DNA from: Erpobdella octoculata
Taxonomy: Eukaryota > Annelida > Clitellata > Hirudinida > Erpobdellidae
Assembly: GCA_963978895.1 (NCBI GenBank)
Contig: OZ022238.1
Span: 37,308,270-37,372,269 of the forward strand
Direction: 5' to 3'
Length of the DNA: 64,000 bases
The position numbers were made by a program, and so were the translations under genes. How positions within the stretch are numbered: position 1 is the stretch's first letter; each line of letters opens with the position of its first letter. Below the pieces are notes generated by a model, which made no database searches, was not told the DNA's origin, and worked only from the letters and a program-made list of their open reading frames with translations. Below, piece after piece: positions 1 to 11,211 of this stretch.

Positions 1-132
1 GGAATGGGAGAGCAAGCGGGAACGGGAAAGCGACCGGGAGCGGGAGAGAAAACGGGGAATTAAACGGGAGCTAGAGAAAAACGATAAAAAACTGTAAAAA
101 AAACTCCGAGCAACGCTAGGTAACCCCGCTAG
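1..132 (+). mobile_element. Helitron-like family B, 3' end (cut by window edge)
   Basis: The stretch carries GGGAACGGGAAAGCGACC-type 18-bp motifs and ends in the family 3' terminus GGTAACCCCGCTAG followed by T. The same terminus closes copies at 35172 and 38417. A CTAG end next to T is the expected Helitron 3' boundary. The 5' part lies outside the window. Confidence 0.7.
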
Positions 133-309
133 TATATATATATATATATAGTTTCCGCTCGTTCACCCGCTCGCTCCGCTCATTTTGTGACGGATTTCAA
201 ATTTTTTTCTCTATATTTGATTCCCCTTGACTCTCAAGGTTGCGTGAAATTTTCATTACGATCGGATGAATGGTGTAGCAATGCATAAAGGACATACATA
301 CATACAAAC

Positions 310-347
<38 letters not shown>

Positions 348-442
348 CATTACGATCGGATGAATGGTGTAGCAATGCATAAATAATATACATACACACA
401 TACATACATACATACATACATACATACATACAAACATTTATA

Positions 443-520
<78 letters not shown>
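133..520 (-). repeat. Degenerate Helitron B 5' modules with AT/CATA microsatellites
   Basis: Two partial minus-strand copies of the family B 5' module are visible, at about 150-310 and 346-440. They are recognised by the reverse complement of GCATTGCTACACCATTCATC and of the GTCACAAAATGAGCGG segment. They are separated and ended by (TA)n and (CATA)n tracts. No 3' end follows, so these are 5'-only fragments. Confidence 0.6.
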
Positions 521-522
<2 letters not shown>

Positions 523-886
523 AATTCCCGCTCGCTCACCCGCTTTGCTCCGCTCATTTTGTGACGGATTTCAAATTTTTTTTTCTATATTTGATTCCCC
601 TTGACTGTCAAGGTTGTGTGAAAATTGCATTACGATCGGATGAATGGTGTAGCAATGCATAAATAACATACATATATACATACATATATACATACATACA
701 TACATACATACATACATACATACATACATACATACATACATACATACATACATACATACATACATACATACATACATACATACATACATACATACATACA
801 TACATACATACATACATACATACATACATACATACATACATACATACATACAAACATACATACAAACATTCATTTATATATATATA
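521..886 (-). mobile_element. Helitron-like family B 5' module with expanded (CATA)n
   Basis: A minus-strand 5' module lies immediately beside the 3' CTAG end of the next element at 887-890. The tetranucleotide tract that is short in other copies (e.g. 41840-41872) is expanded here to about 180 bp (670-850). Open reading frames of Met-Tyr-Val-Cys repeats across it are microsatellite artefacts. Confidence 0.6.
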
Positions 887-1013
887 CTAGCGGAGATACC
901 CGGCGTTGCCCAGGTTTTTTAGAGGTTTTTCTAATGTTTGTCTCTTTCTCTCCCATTTCCTTTCCCACCTGCTTTCCCACTCCTGTTCGCTTTCCCGTTT
1001 TCGGTCGTTTTCC

Positions 1014-1190
1014 CGCTGCCGGTCGCTTTCCCGCTCCCGGTCGCTTTCCCGCTCCCGGTCGCTTTCCCGCTCCCGGTCGCTTTCCCGCTCCCGGTCGCTT
1101 TCCCGCTCCCGGTCGTTTTCCCGTTCCCGGTCGCTGTCCCGCTCCCGGTCGTTTTCCCGTTCCCGGTCGCTGTCTCGTTCCCGCTCACGT
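1014..1190 (-). repeat. 18-bp minisatellite, pyrimidine-strand array of block Y
   Basis: About nine imperfect tandem copies of GGTCGCTTTCCCGCTCCC. Because 18 is a multiple of 3, all frames stay open and give Arg-Ser-Arg-Ser or Pro-Gly-Arg-Phe repeats. These are not genes. The array is the reverse complement of the one at 1449-1690. Confidence 0.85.
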
Positions 1191-1448
1191 TTGCTCTCCC
1201 ATTCCCGCTCACGCTTGCTTTTCCGTTCCCGCTCGCTGTCCGTTCCGGGTCGCTTTCCCGTTTCTATAATAGACAAACTAACCCACAAACATTCATATAT
1301 ATATATAGTCTTAGCAAATCTATTTTACGTTTTATAGGCTAACAGAAGTTATGAAAGAATGTAAAAGAGAAAATGAGCGTGAACGGGAACGGGAGAGCAA
1401 CCGTGACCGGGAATGGGAGAGCAAGCATGACCGGGAACGGGAGAGCAA

Positions 1449-1690
1449 GCGTGAGCGGGAACGGGAAAGCGACCGGGAACGGGAAAGCGACCGGGAACGG
1501 GAAAGCGACCGGGAACGGGAAAGCGACCGGGAACGGGAAAGCGACCGGGAACGGGAAAGCGACCGGGAACGGGAAAGCGACCGAGAACGGTAAAGCGACC
1601 GGGAACGGGAAAACGACCGGGAACGGGAAATCGACCGGGAACGGGAAAGCGACCGGGAACGGGAAAGCGACCGAGAACGGTAAAGCGACC
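1449..1690 (+). repeat. 18-bp minisatellite, purine-strand array of block X
   Basis: About thirteen tandem copies of GGGAACGGGAAAGCGACC. Related arrays occur at 34790-34930 (about 8 copies) and 38062-38290 (about 13 copies), so copy number varies between elements of the same family. Confidence 0.85.
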
Positions 1691-1919
1691 GGGAACGCGG
1701 AAAGCGACTGGAATCGGGAGAGCAAGCTTGGAAGGAAACGCGAGCAAGAGAGAAAATCGATAACAAAACCTCTGAGCGGGAAAGCGACCGGGAGCTGGAA
1801 AACGACCGAGAGCGGAAAAGCGACCGGGAACGCTACGAAAACGGGAAAGTGGAGAAGGGAACGGGAGCGAGAGAGACAAACATTAGAAAAACCCCGGGCA
1901 ACGCCGGGTAACCCCGCTA

Positions 1920-2079
<160 letters not shown>

Positions 2080-2345
2080 ACATAAACACAGACACAGACA
2101 CACATACATGCACATACACATACATACATACACACATACATACGCACATACATATATATATAGTTCCCGCTCGCTCACCCGCTCCGCTCCGCTCATTTTG
2201 TGACGGATTTCAAAATTTTTTTTTTTTTTTGATTTTCATTGACTCTCAAGGTTGTGTGAAAATTTCATTACGATCGGATGAAGGGTGTAGCAATGCATAA
2301 AGGACATTAACATACATATATACAAACATTCATTTTTATATATAT

Positions 2346-2562
<217 letters not shown>

Positions 2563-2700
2563 AACAAACAAACAGACAGACAAGAAATCAAATTAGAAAA
2601 AAACTTGGTAATAAGAAATCGGTTCGTGTAGTACTCTAATATGTGTGCACGGTTAAAATTCTCTGATTTCAAGCCAGCAATAGCCGCGACGAGCACTGTT
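2563..2700 (+). mobile_element. Relic of Helitron-like family A 3' region
   Basis: Similar to the family A 3' region at 19990-20074: shared landmarks are GTAGTACTCTAATATGTGTGCA, GGTTAAAATTCTC and a degraded GCCGCGACGAGCACTG tail. The CTAG terminus is mutated, so this is an old copy. Confidence 0.4.
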
Positions 2701-3430
2701 AATTTAATATAAACTTTTTGTGTGAATATATTTTGAATTTGGGGTTTTACCTACACCTCCAAAAACAAAGATAGTCGACTGCACACTGCAAATACGTTGA
2801 AACTGATGAAAGAGATGAAAGTTTTTCTTGGTCCTAAACGCTGAAAAAGTGACAAGGACTTAAATAAACAACAACAACAACAACAAAGAAAGTTTTTCTA
2901 TAAGACAACCTTTTTATTAGTAGCATCATCAAAATTTACGGCAACCATCAATTTAACCAACTTCCTATAACTTTTCAGTAGTCTAGGATTTACGACACTT
3001 TTAAACCATTTCAAAAGTTTAAAGAAATTGACTTATCTTTAGTATTTAAAGTGTTTCTTAAATTGAAAACAACGTGTTTTATGATAAGACAGAAGTTATT
3101 GTAACAAATTTGTTTTAGTTAATTCAACAATAAATGGCATGAACTCAAATTTAAGCTATTTGTCTAAAGTATTATTGTGATTATTATTTCAAATAAATTG
3201 TACAAATAATCGCCAATATGCCTAGACTTAAGGTTCGAACAGAGACAGATTTGTAATGGTAAAACATGCATATTTATTTAACTGTTATTTCTATGTGTTT
3301 TGAATCTCGATTTACGGGATTTCGGCGGATACTTTCTAGAAGCCACAAGTTACACTAGATTACTAGATTACTAGATTTACTAAACACACAAGATATTTAT
3401 TAATTGTTAAGAGACGTGTTAGGGCTAGTC
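2701..3430. other. Intergenic / presumed ING upstream region
   Basis: No coding potential seen. A short (CAA)n tract lies at 2869-2887. No clear TATA box is found near the ING start. The ING promoter presumably lies here. Confidence 0.4.
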
Positions 3431-6400
3431 ATGGCAACTGCCGTGTATCTTGAACACTATCTTGATAGTAAGTTTGTCAAGTTTGAGATATATAATATAT
3501 ATTTGACAATCATAATCGGTTAATATCGCCCGTCTACTCTACTGTTTTACTGTTTGCGACTTGAGTAGACAGTTCTTATAAATATAATATAAGCAGTAGT
3601 TTAAAACTGGCAAAAATATACTGTCATAGGTGAAGGTGGAGAATAACGTAATAAATTATTTCTGATGTTTTTAATTATATTTTCATTATAATAATTATAT
3701 ATTTATAATATAATCACAATAACAGTGAATAACATTTCCAATTTAATGATCTAAGCAGTTTATTAATTTTTTGTATAAAAAATCTCGAAAAAGTGGCCAA
3801 GTGCCCAACAGAACTACAACAAAAAATATTAATAGCGCAGTCAGAAATAACATTATTTGCAAAAAAAGTACAATGGTCAGAAGAAAAATATTAATCATGC
3901 AGTCATATTAACACAAGTCATCCCTAATACTTTTACGAAAATTACATTGTGGGTATTTCCATCGAAAACCATCTAGCCTTTGATTGTACAGGGTTTCGCA
4001 TCCTATCTTTCGATTAAATTTCTGACATTTTTTGAATATTTTATAGTTGTTTTAAAATTAAGTAATCATTTTTTTATAAATAATTTATATAAACTCGAAC
4101 AAATAAATTCTTTTACATTTAATTGCCTTTCACTTTACGGTGACTTTACCTTTAGTTAGTTTTTTGTATATGAGTTTATTTTTTTTTAGCTACTAACTGA
4201 CGGTTATCTGTCGTAAACTTATTTTTTAAATTTAAATTAAAAATTAATTGTATAGGTTAGATTGGTAATTAATTTTTCTTTTTAATTATATTTATTTTAT
4301 AGTGAAAATATAATTCAAAACACTGGAAATAATTTATTACTCTATTCTCCACCTTTACCCTGCCATGATGAGATTTATTGTAATTTTCATAGGTTAGATA
4401 TGTTGAAAAAACCAGTTTAAGCATTTTTTACCTGTAAATTGTATAAATATAAAATCTGCTCAAATAACAATCCAGACCTGAAATATATTAGATTAGGATA
4501 GGTTAGTAGATGGTTTAAAATTTGAATTATGCTGCCAAAGTTTGAATTTACTGGTCATGCAGATAAGAGTAGATAGACCTAGACAAGTTTGTGTTTTGTG
4601 CTGGCAATTTGTGTATAAACATGTATGCAAGGTCACTTTTTATAGTACAAACAACTATTGACAATGCAAACCAAAAATGTTAAAAATGTTTATGGTCAGA
4701 TTTCCCTACTTAGCCAGCTTCATAACATGGTTTATACAGCCAAATATTCTAAGAATATAAATAGTATTTACTACAATTATTTACCATTTGAACTTTCTCT
4801 ACCTTCTCTTTGTAAGGATGCAAGAGCATATGAGTATGCAAATAAATTATTGCAAAATAATATATCATATTGGTATAAAAATATATTGAAATTTCTGCAT
4901 TATTTTCAATTTTAGCTGTTTTTGAAGAGATTTTGCAGAATACTGGCAACACAATATGTGCTATTAATAATGCATATTCAGTTGTGTTACTCATATTATA
5001 ATGTTTTTTAATGATTAAGTTAATATGGATGTTATTAACAGTTAATTAATTGTTTTCTAGGTCTTGAATCACTACCAATGGAACTTTCTAGAAATTTTAA
5101 TCTGATGAGGGACTTAGATTCTCGATCCCAAAGTTGGCTTGAGTTTTGACAATTATTTAAGACGTTTATCGTTTTTGTAAAAGCAACATGCTTTGTTCCT
5201 ATTTCCTACCCCTAATAAACTAATATACTATTAAACAGTGACACTTCAATATGCTAAAGTCATAAAGCAGTTCTCTTTTAAACCCTCTTTTTACCCGAGT
5301 TTGCTTATTCATGCCAAGTAGAGATGCCAAGGCTAGAGATAGGGCGTAGAGTTTAGGCCTAGGCGTTTCTGCTGTGTCACAATCTACATCAGACAGTTAT
5401 GAAATGAAATTTAACCATGATTGCAGTTTCGACATTCTACCATTTATTCGAATTTTTACCATTTTGCTTTACAAAACCTTTTCATATGCTCATTCAAATC
5501 ATATTATTAATCTTGTATTTCTTTGGAATTTTCTTAAATTTGCTTTATAAAAGATTGGTTTCTTTTCTGGATTGACATTCTGAATATATGTTTTATAAAG
5601 TCGTAAAAAGTTCTGTCTAGATCGATATTTTTTGCAGCCACGTCTTCAGCAATATATTTTTGATCTTTTTCTTATAGTTCTTTGTTGTCATGGCTTCTTT
5701 GTTCTATTCTGTGTTGTGCTTGCTTAGCTTGTGACACAAACAGGTTATTTCAATGAAAGTGACAGGAATATTTCAGCTTTCAAAGAAACTTCATAAGATG
5801 AAGCCAATAATATTAAAGAATTTTTTCTTGTTTTGAAGTTATCTGTACATTTTAATAGCTGAGCCTATTTTATGTCTGATAACTCATAATAGTTTCTTCA
5901 TGAAAGTTAAGATATTTTCACTTGCTTTTATTAACTTTCACATGTCCGGATGTCTATGGGATGTCCACGAACATTTAGAATCTCGGGAGATCATTATAAA
6001 ATTAACAAACTTCAAAAAATTGAAGTTTAATTTAACTGTGAAAATATTTCAAATATTATTAAAAAAATAATTTGAAGAAGCATATGATAATGACGACAAA
6101 AATTTTCATCGTCATAGAAACTATAAACATCTTTTGTTTACTATTCACCGAGATAATATTTTTACAATATGATGCTATGAAATTTTTCAGCTATCTTAGA
6201 AGCATGTTTTTAATTTTTTAAATTAACTTTCACTTGTTAGACTGGGAAAGAGGCATATATTCAATTCATCAGAAAGAAATTTATTTTTTGTTCTCGAGGG
6301 TATTATTGTGTTGTCAACGAATAAAATATTGTTTGATAGATGTTGTTTTATGCCATTTCAGATCTATTGAAAGAAATTGATGAGTTGGCAGATTCATACT

Positions 6401-7820
6401 TGAACAATGTAAAAGAAATGCCAGGCGAGAAACGAAAAGAACAGCTTGTGAAGATAAAAAATTTATTTAGTAGGAGCAAAGAATTTGGAGATGACAAGGT
6501 CCAATTAGCAATGCAAACATATGAAATGGTTAGCATTTTAAATATAGTAATAGTACACCAGAGGACTCTCAATCAACCAAAACCACATTATCTGAGATAT
6601 ATTTTTTAAATATGATATAATCATTCCAATAAATACATAAATTATACTAAACGCTATATTTTGCATACCTAATATTATGAAGCGCATCAATGTTTTTAAA
6701 GTGATGCTAAATGCTAGCATATACAGTATTATGCAAGATATTCTAAGAAGCAGGGTATATGCTATCAAAGAGTGTTATTAGGCATGAACGGCATGAAGTA
6801 GTATGAAATCAAGCTGCTGAAAAATTTAATACTAAAAGTTGTTTGCATCATCAATCTGGTGACATTCAATTGACATTATATTATATAATAATTCAGTTTG
6901 ATAAATAAGTTTTAACATATTTTGATAGGTTGATAAGCACATTCGAAAATTAGATGCAGATCTTGCAAGGTTTGAAGCTGAACTTAAAGAAAAGGCTGCT
7001 GACTCCAAGAAAGATGGTATGGTGTGAGTGTTTCTGTTTGCATGTTAAATTTAAAATATTTATTTAATTAAATATGAGTTTTATTCAGGTTCAAATAAAG
7101 ATCAGAAAAGAAAAAAACGAGGAGATGGAACCAACAAAGAGTTAGCAGACGATTCAACGATAAAAAAGAAGAAAAGAAAGTCGTGCATTGCAGGGTGCTT
7201 AAAGTTGAATTATATTTATTTTATTATAAATTCACTCTAGCTTATTGCAGGGTGCTTAAAGTTGAATTATTTTATTTTATTAGAAATTAAAGTTGAATTA
7301 TCTTTATTTTATTATAAATTCACACAAGTTCATTGCGGGGTGCTTAAAGTTAAATTATTTTATTTTCTCACATTAGTTTATTTATTTTAAGAAATCATGA
7401 GTGTTTTCATTTAAATGTTATGTTGATCGAGCATTTAATAATTCACTTTTAAAGGGATGACGATGGTTCACCTCCCAGTCTCACAACGGCACTGAGTCCT
7501 CCAATTTCACTTGCACTCGGTCATGCTTCTGACGTTCTCGATATGCCTGTTGATCCAAACGAACCCACTTACTGCCTTTGTCATCAAGTGTCTTACGGAG
7601 AAATGATCGGGTGTGACAATACCGACGTACGTTCTACTAGATATTATATTATATTATTATATTAAGTTTATTTTAAGACAAAAAATGATTATATTAATTT
7701 TCTTTTAATTCTCAGTGTCCCATTGAATGGTTCCATTTTGTTTGCGTCGGTTTGACGGCCAAGCCGAAAGGTAGATGGTTCTGTCCGAGGTGCAGTGTTG
7801 ACAAGAAGAAGAAGGTTTAA
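3431..7820 (+). CDS. ING4/5: ING4/ING5-type inhibitor-of-growth PHD-finger protein
   Basis: Seven exons join in phase: 3431-3467, 5061-5132, 6362-6528, 6929-7016, 7089-7194, 7455-7626 and 7716-7820, giving 248 aa (human ING4 and ING5 are 240-249 aa). The start [13 protein letters not shown] matches the ING5/ING4 N-terminus, which fixes the first exon. Residues 1 to about 105 form the helical ING domain ([19 protein letters not shown] at the exon 3/4 join). Residues 120-153 are Lys/Arg rich, probably a nuclear localisation signal. The PHD finger runs from about 197 to 240, with ligands C197, C199, C210, C215, H221, C224, C237 and C240 (C4HC3). Y196, M207 and W219 match the H3K4me3-binding cage positions known in ING2. 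Family members bind H3K4me3 and sit in HBO1/MOZ-type acetyltransferase complexes. The exon 2 donor (A|GTTGGC) is weak but is the only one keeping the conserved frame. Confidence 0.95.
3621..4368. mobile_element. MITE-like element in ING intron 1
   Basis: Imperfect terminal inverted repeats of about 70 bp: the left arm (3621-3700) contains GGTGGAGAATA and GTAATAAATTATTTC, and the right arm (about 4295-4368) contains their reverse complements. The internal sequence is AT-rich and non-coding. Target duplication not resolved. Confidence 0.55.
5931..6236. mobile_element. About 300-bp dispersed repeat, copy in ING intron 2
   Basis: The same sequence, inverted, lies at 23705-23986. Both copies are bounded by TTAACTTTCAC-type motifs and contain CCGGATGTC...GGGATGTCC, a GACGA(T/C)A(A)A core and ATAGTAAACAAAAG or its complement. 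Non-coding; class not identified. Confidence 0.5.
7185..7366 (+). repeat. Tandem duplication spanning ING exon 5 donor
   Basis: The junction CATTGCAGG|GTGCTTAAAG (donor at 7195) recurs in the intron at about 7245 (TATTGCAGGGTGCTTAAAG) and 7331 (CATTGCGGGGTGCTTAAAG), each followed by GTTGAATTAT or GTTAAATTAT and TTTATTTTAT. The 5' splice site has thus been copied twice into the intron. Confidence 0.8.
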
Positions 7821-8560
7821 TAATGTGACAGTGTAATATTCTTTTTGTTCCAATCTGTTCTGAACTATTGCCATATTTTTCTTACAAATTATGACCAAAC
7901 AAGTCCTGTGATAATTTTATGTTGGCCTTTGACAAACACGCATCACAGCCTTGTATGATAAGCCTCTTGACAAGTTTTTCAATGATTTACTTTTTCTACA
8001 TAGTAAGGACCTTCTGTCTGATTTATTTTGAGTTTTATTTATTTTCAAATGTGTTTATTAAAATAAGATGTCAAATATATGACACAAGAAAGTAACTTTT
8101 CAGGTTTATTTATCTTTGAATAACTTTGGTACGGGGTGGCTATCTGGCGATTTGGCTAGCATCGTAACCCAACTGAGTTTATTAGAATTTCAAGAATTAT
8201 ATCATCTCAGACGACTACAATCTAAAAAAGCTTCGAAATTGTTGATGACTGTTCATGGGATATCACAAACAATAGTCCTCTGTTTCCATTTAATTTTTTA
8301 TTGGTTCTCAGAATCTACTGCAAACTTTGGTTAATCCGGATCTTCTATCACAAAAATTTCGAATCTGATTTTTCATTGCTTGAAATATTTCTTTTGGAGG
8401 GTTGCTGCTGACTTCACCTCTTAAAATCGTGGGCATGTCTCTCCCCCATAATTTGGTCGGGGACAGTATAAGCGTTACACCCCGAATAATAAATAGCTCT
8501 AATAAAACGTACATTTGGTTTATTGTAATTGTTTGCATGTAAAAAGGTTTTTAATTATAA
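7821..8560 (+). other. ING 3' flank / 3' UTR
   Basis: Sequence after the TAA stop (7818-7820). AATAAA hexamers lie at 8488-8493 and 8501-8506, and an ATTAAA near 8058. Either could end the transcript. Two short overlapping ORFs here (8116-8334 plus, 8308-8538 minus) are not recognisable proteins. Confidence 0.35.
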
Positions 8561-10257
8561 TTATACAAATCAAGAAATAATAATAAATCTCGTATAGGAG
8601 TTGAAGCAGTTCTATTTCTCTGGGCCTGACTTAAGGATTAGCTGCCGAATTACAAAATAGTAAAGGATTTTTAAAATATGGAGTTTTTTATGGTTCATTT
8701 GTTTTATGGCTGAGAAAATAGAGTGGGTAACGTGAAAAGTGTGAAGGTTGAGTTTGTTTGTGATAATCACTGGCGGATCCAGAGGAGGCCAGCCGGGCCA
8801 TGCCCCTCCCACTTTTGTCAAATTGGCGGGGGAAATCCGGCCAAATTATTTCAGCAATTTGAGAGAAAAAAACGAGAGTAAAAAAAGAAAAGGAAAAGAA
8901 GCAAGAGTGATCTGATGTTTAAGAACTTCACAGGTTAAGCTGTTCATATGAGGGAGAGAGATTATAAAGAAGTTATGAATCTAGCAAAATGGGCTGTCTA
9001 CGCGGAAAAGGAGAAAGATGCTAAGAAATAGGCTGCTACATCTAGAGAAAGAAAGACTCGAAGCTAAAGGCAGCGACTGGCCCATGGAGCTTAAAAGAGC
9101 TCGAGTAGACACTCTAGTTCGCAAAGCCTTGAAACTATAATGCGACCTCTATCCCTGACTTTTCAAAATGAAGGTAGCGCTCTTATACACCTTTTGCATT
9201 TGGTAGACTTTTTCATGGGGGAAATACAAACTAACAGCGGCACTGAATTCAAATCCTTTTTTATTGTGTGATTGCCTTGAAAGACGAGCTGGAAATTGAC
9301 TACGGCAGATCCAGAATATTCGTAAAAGGGTCTGATTTTTTTAGTTCTTTAAAATTGTAGTAACTGTCGTTTATGTAGCCCGTTGTAGGATAACTTAAAA
9401 AAATTATTCAGTAAAACCAAGCAAACGGAATTGAAATTACACTTTTTATTTACACTATTTTCAGCTTTTTTTCCTCTTTTTTCTTTTTTTCCTTCACTTT
9501 TTCTGTTTTTTTTCTCCATAGCAATGTCAACATAAGACATCTTTTTTCCACCGTGTTGCAAAGTCACCAGACATTTAAAAGCTGAAAATGACCTTTTGGC
9601 TGCAGAAGGAAGAAAGTTATCATTTATCATAGGTGGTAAAATGTTTATTATTTTGAAGAGAATGTTTTTATGTCTCTTGGTAGACGTTTTTATGAGTGTG
9701 TCTAAACGAGACTCTTCCATGTGTTAACCTCCAAACTGGAACGGCAGGGACGTCATTTCAGCAAAACCTTGGGAGGCGAGGCAACTTGTTCTGAGAGACC
9801 ACCAATTTTTCAGAAAATCTAATTTTCGAAACCGGCTCTTTATTTTACATGATCCGAAAGCCTATGAGGCATTTTTTTAAAGTACAGTGTACAATAACGT
9901 TCCTTCATTTTCTACTTTTAGTTTGTTCTGTCTGTCTATATTGTTTTAAATTTATCCAGTGGCGGTCCAGGAGAGCCCAGCCCCCCTCAGAAGTTTTAAC
10001 AAAAATTTGAACTTCAAGTTTTTTTCTTAACTTGCAAATTCATTCTGTTTGTCTGTAGCCTGAGGTTTTATCTTTACTAAGTTCACACCTCGGCCATCAA
10101 TAGTTCTGTTATTTGAACTTATTTGGCAGATATTTAAAAACTTCGGGCCTTTTTAAAACCAATTCAATGCAAAATATACTTAAAATAATATCTCAAACAA
10201 GTAAGGATAAAAAATAATTTAAACAAGTAAATTAAAAACGAATTTTTAAAACCCAAT
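8561..10257. other. Intergenic, decayed repeat sequence
   Basis: No gene seen apart from the hAT-like fossil listed separately. Two similar GTGGCGG(AT)CCAG motifs (8770 and 9960, same strand) followed by C-rich tracts resemble hAT terminal repeats, but no inverted partner was found. Confidence 0.4.
9349..9720 (-). pseudogene. Possible hAT transposase C-terminal fossil
   Basis: A 123-codon minus-strand frame includes LPSAAKRSFSAFKCL, resembling the hAT dimerisation-region signature (AERSFSALKRLK). The rest is low-complexity Lys/Glu sequence. No intact transposase surrounds it. Weak assignment. Confidence 0.3.
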
Positions 10258-10630
10258 GCTTTTATATGTAATTAAAACACAAATTTTGCAATCAATTTTT
10301 TCTTATATTACTCTTCACAATTCCCTTGGCAAACTTCCAGAGTACCACATCATGTTAAATAAACAACTCAGCTAGCTTCCCATGAGACAAATTTTATTCA
10401 ATTTGCGGTTTCTTGTAGACTGTTTAATTAAAATTAACTAAATTAATTGACTTATTGTAAAACTAATAATTGAATATTGCATTATCTTCTATTTTGAGCA
10501 TGTATGCAAAATTTGAAAAAAAATCTATCATCAGGAAGTGACTCAAAAATTGATTGCTAGATTTGAAACAGACAGAGAAACAAACAGAGACGACGAGTTA
10601 ATAAAAGCATTGTAGAAAAAATGCTTTTTA
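10258..10630 (-). repeat. Dispersed repeat R, minus-strand copy
   Basis: Matches 40149-40465 in reverse complement: CAATCAATTTTTGAGTCACTTCCTGATGATAG, GCATACATGCTCAAAATAGAAG and a distal ATATAAGAAAAAATTGATTGC segment (10258-10318 versus 40405-40465). Its head is a CTGT/CAGA-rich microsatellite. Class unknown. Confidence 0.6.
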
Positions 10631-10879
10631 CACACACACATACAAACAGAGATTGTAACCTAAATAAAAGTTTTTAAAAGTATTGTTTATATATTAGATT
10701 TAGTAACATTTCACAATTATTAAGAAGAAAATATTTGCATCAAAATGATCAACTATAATTTTATTTTTCTATCTTCTGGTCATACCAAAAATCATGTTTC
10801 CCAAGGTCGCTGCTATTGCCTCAGCGGTTCACCGTGATTGCAATCGGTAAAATTGCTACTGTACCGACAGTCCCGTATT

Positions 10880-10940
10880 AAAATTAAACCCTAACCCTAC
10901 CCCTACCCGTATCCCTAACCCTTTCCCTACTCCCAACCCA
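10880..10940 (+). repeat. Degenerate CCCTAA-like interstitial tract
   Basis: AAACCCTAACCCTACCCCTA followed by further CCCTAACCCT-like units. It resembles telomeric TTAGGG repeats on the opposite strand but is short and imperfect, so it is an interstitial relic or chance C-rich tract. Confidence 0.4.
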
Positions 10941-11211
10941 GGTAGTCGCATAAAAATTTCAAAATAATTTTTTTTAAATGTCACTAATATTTTTGAATAA
11001 AGGTACAAATTCTGAGTTTGAATATACCATATAGTGTAAAAAAATTAAATTAATAAAGATATATAGATTATAGCGAATCAAAGATCGCATACCGGCGCCT
11101 TCTGCCTTGGTAACAGTTACATAACATAACATAACGTTTATTTTTATAGTGAATCAGAACAATTAATAATAATCGTGTGTGAGATCCACCATCAAACATT
11201 TAAAAACCATA

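Noticed and set aside
571..873. Long Met-Tyr-Val-Cys repeat ORFs in several frames
   Set aside because: They are translations of (CATA)n; every frame is open, and there is no start context or splice support.
906..1766. Arg/Ser-rich and Pro-Gly-Arg-Phe ORFs resembling SR proteins
   Set aside because: They are the 18-bp minisatellite of a Helitron-like element read in different frames and on both strands.
4658..4915. 85-aa ORF in ING intron 1
   Set aside because: No recognisable domain, AT-biased composition, and the ING frame and phases do not need it.
8116..8538. Overlapping plus and minus ORFs downstream of ING
   Set aside because: Short, on opposite strands over the same bases, no recognised family; treated as 3' flank.
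10880..10940. True telomere or chromosome end
   Set aside because: Only about 60 bp, imperfect, with ordinary sequence on both sides.
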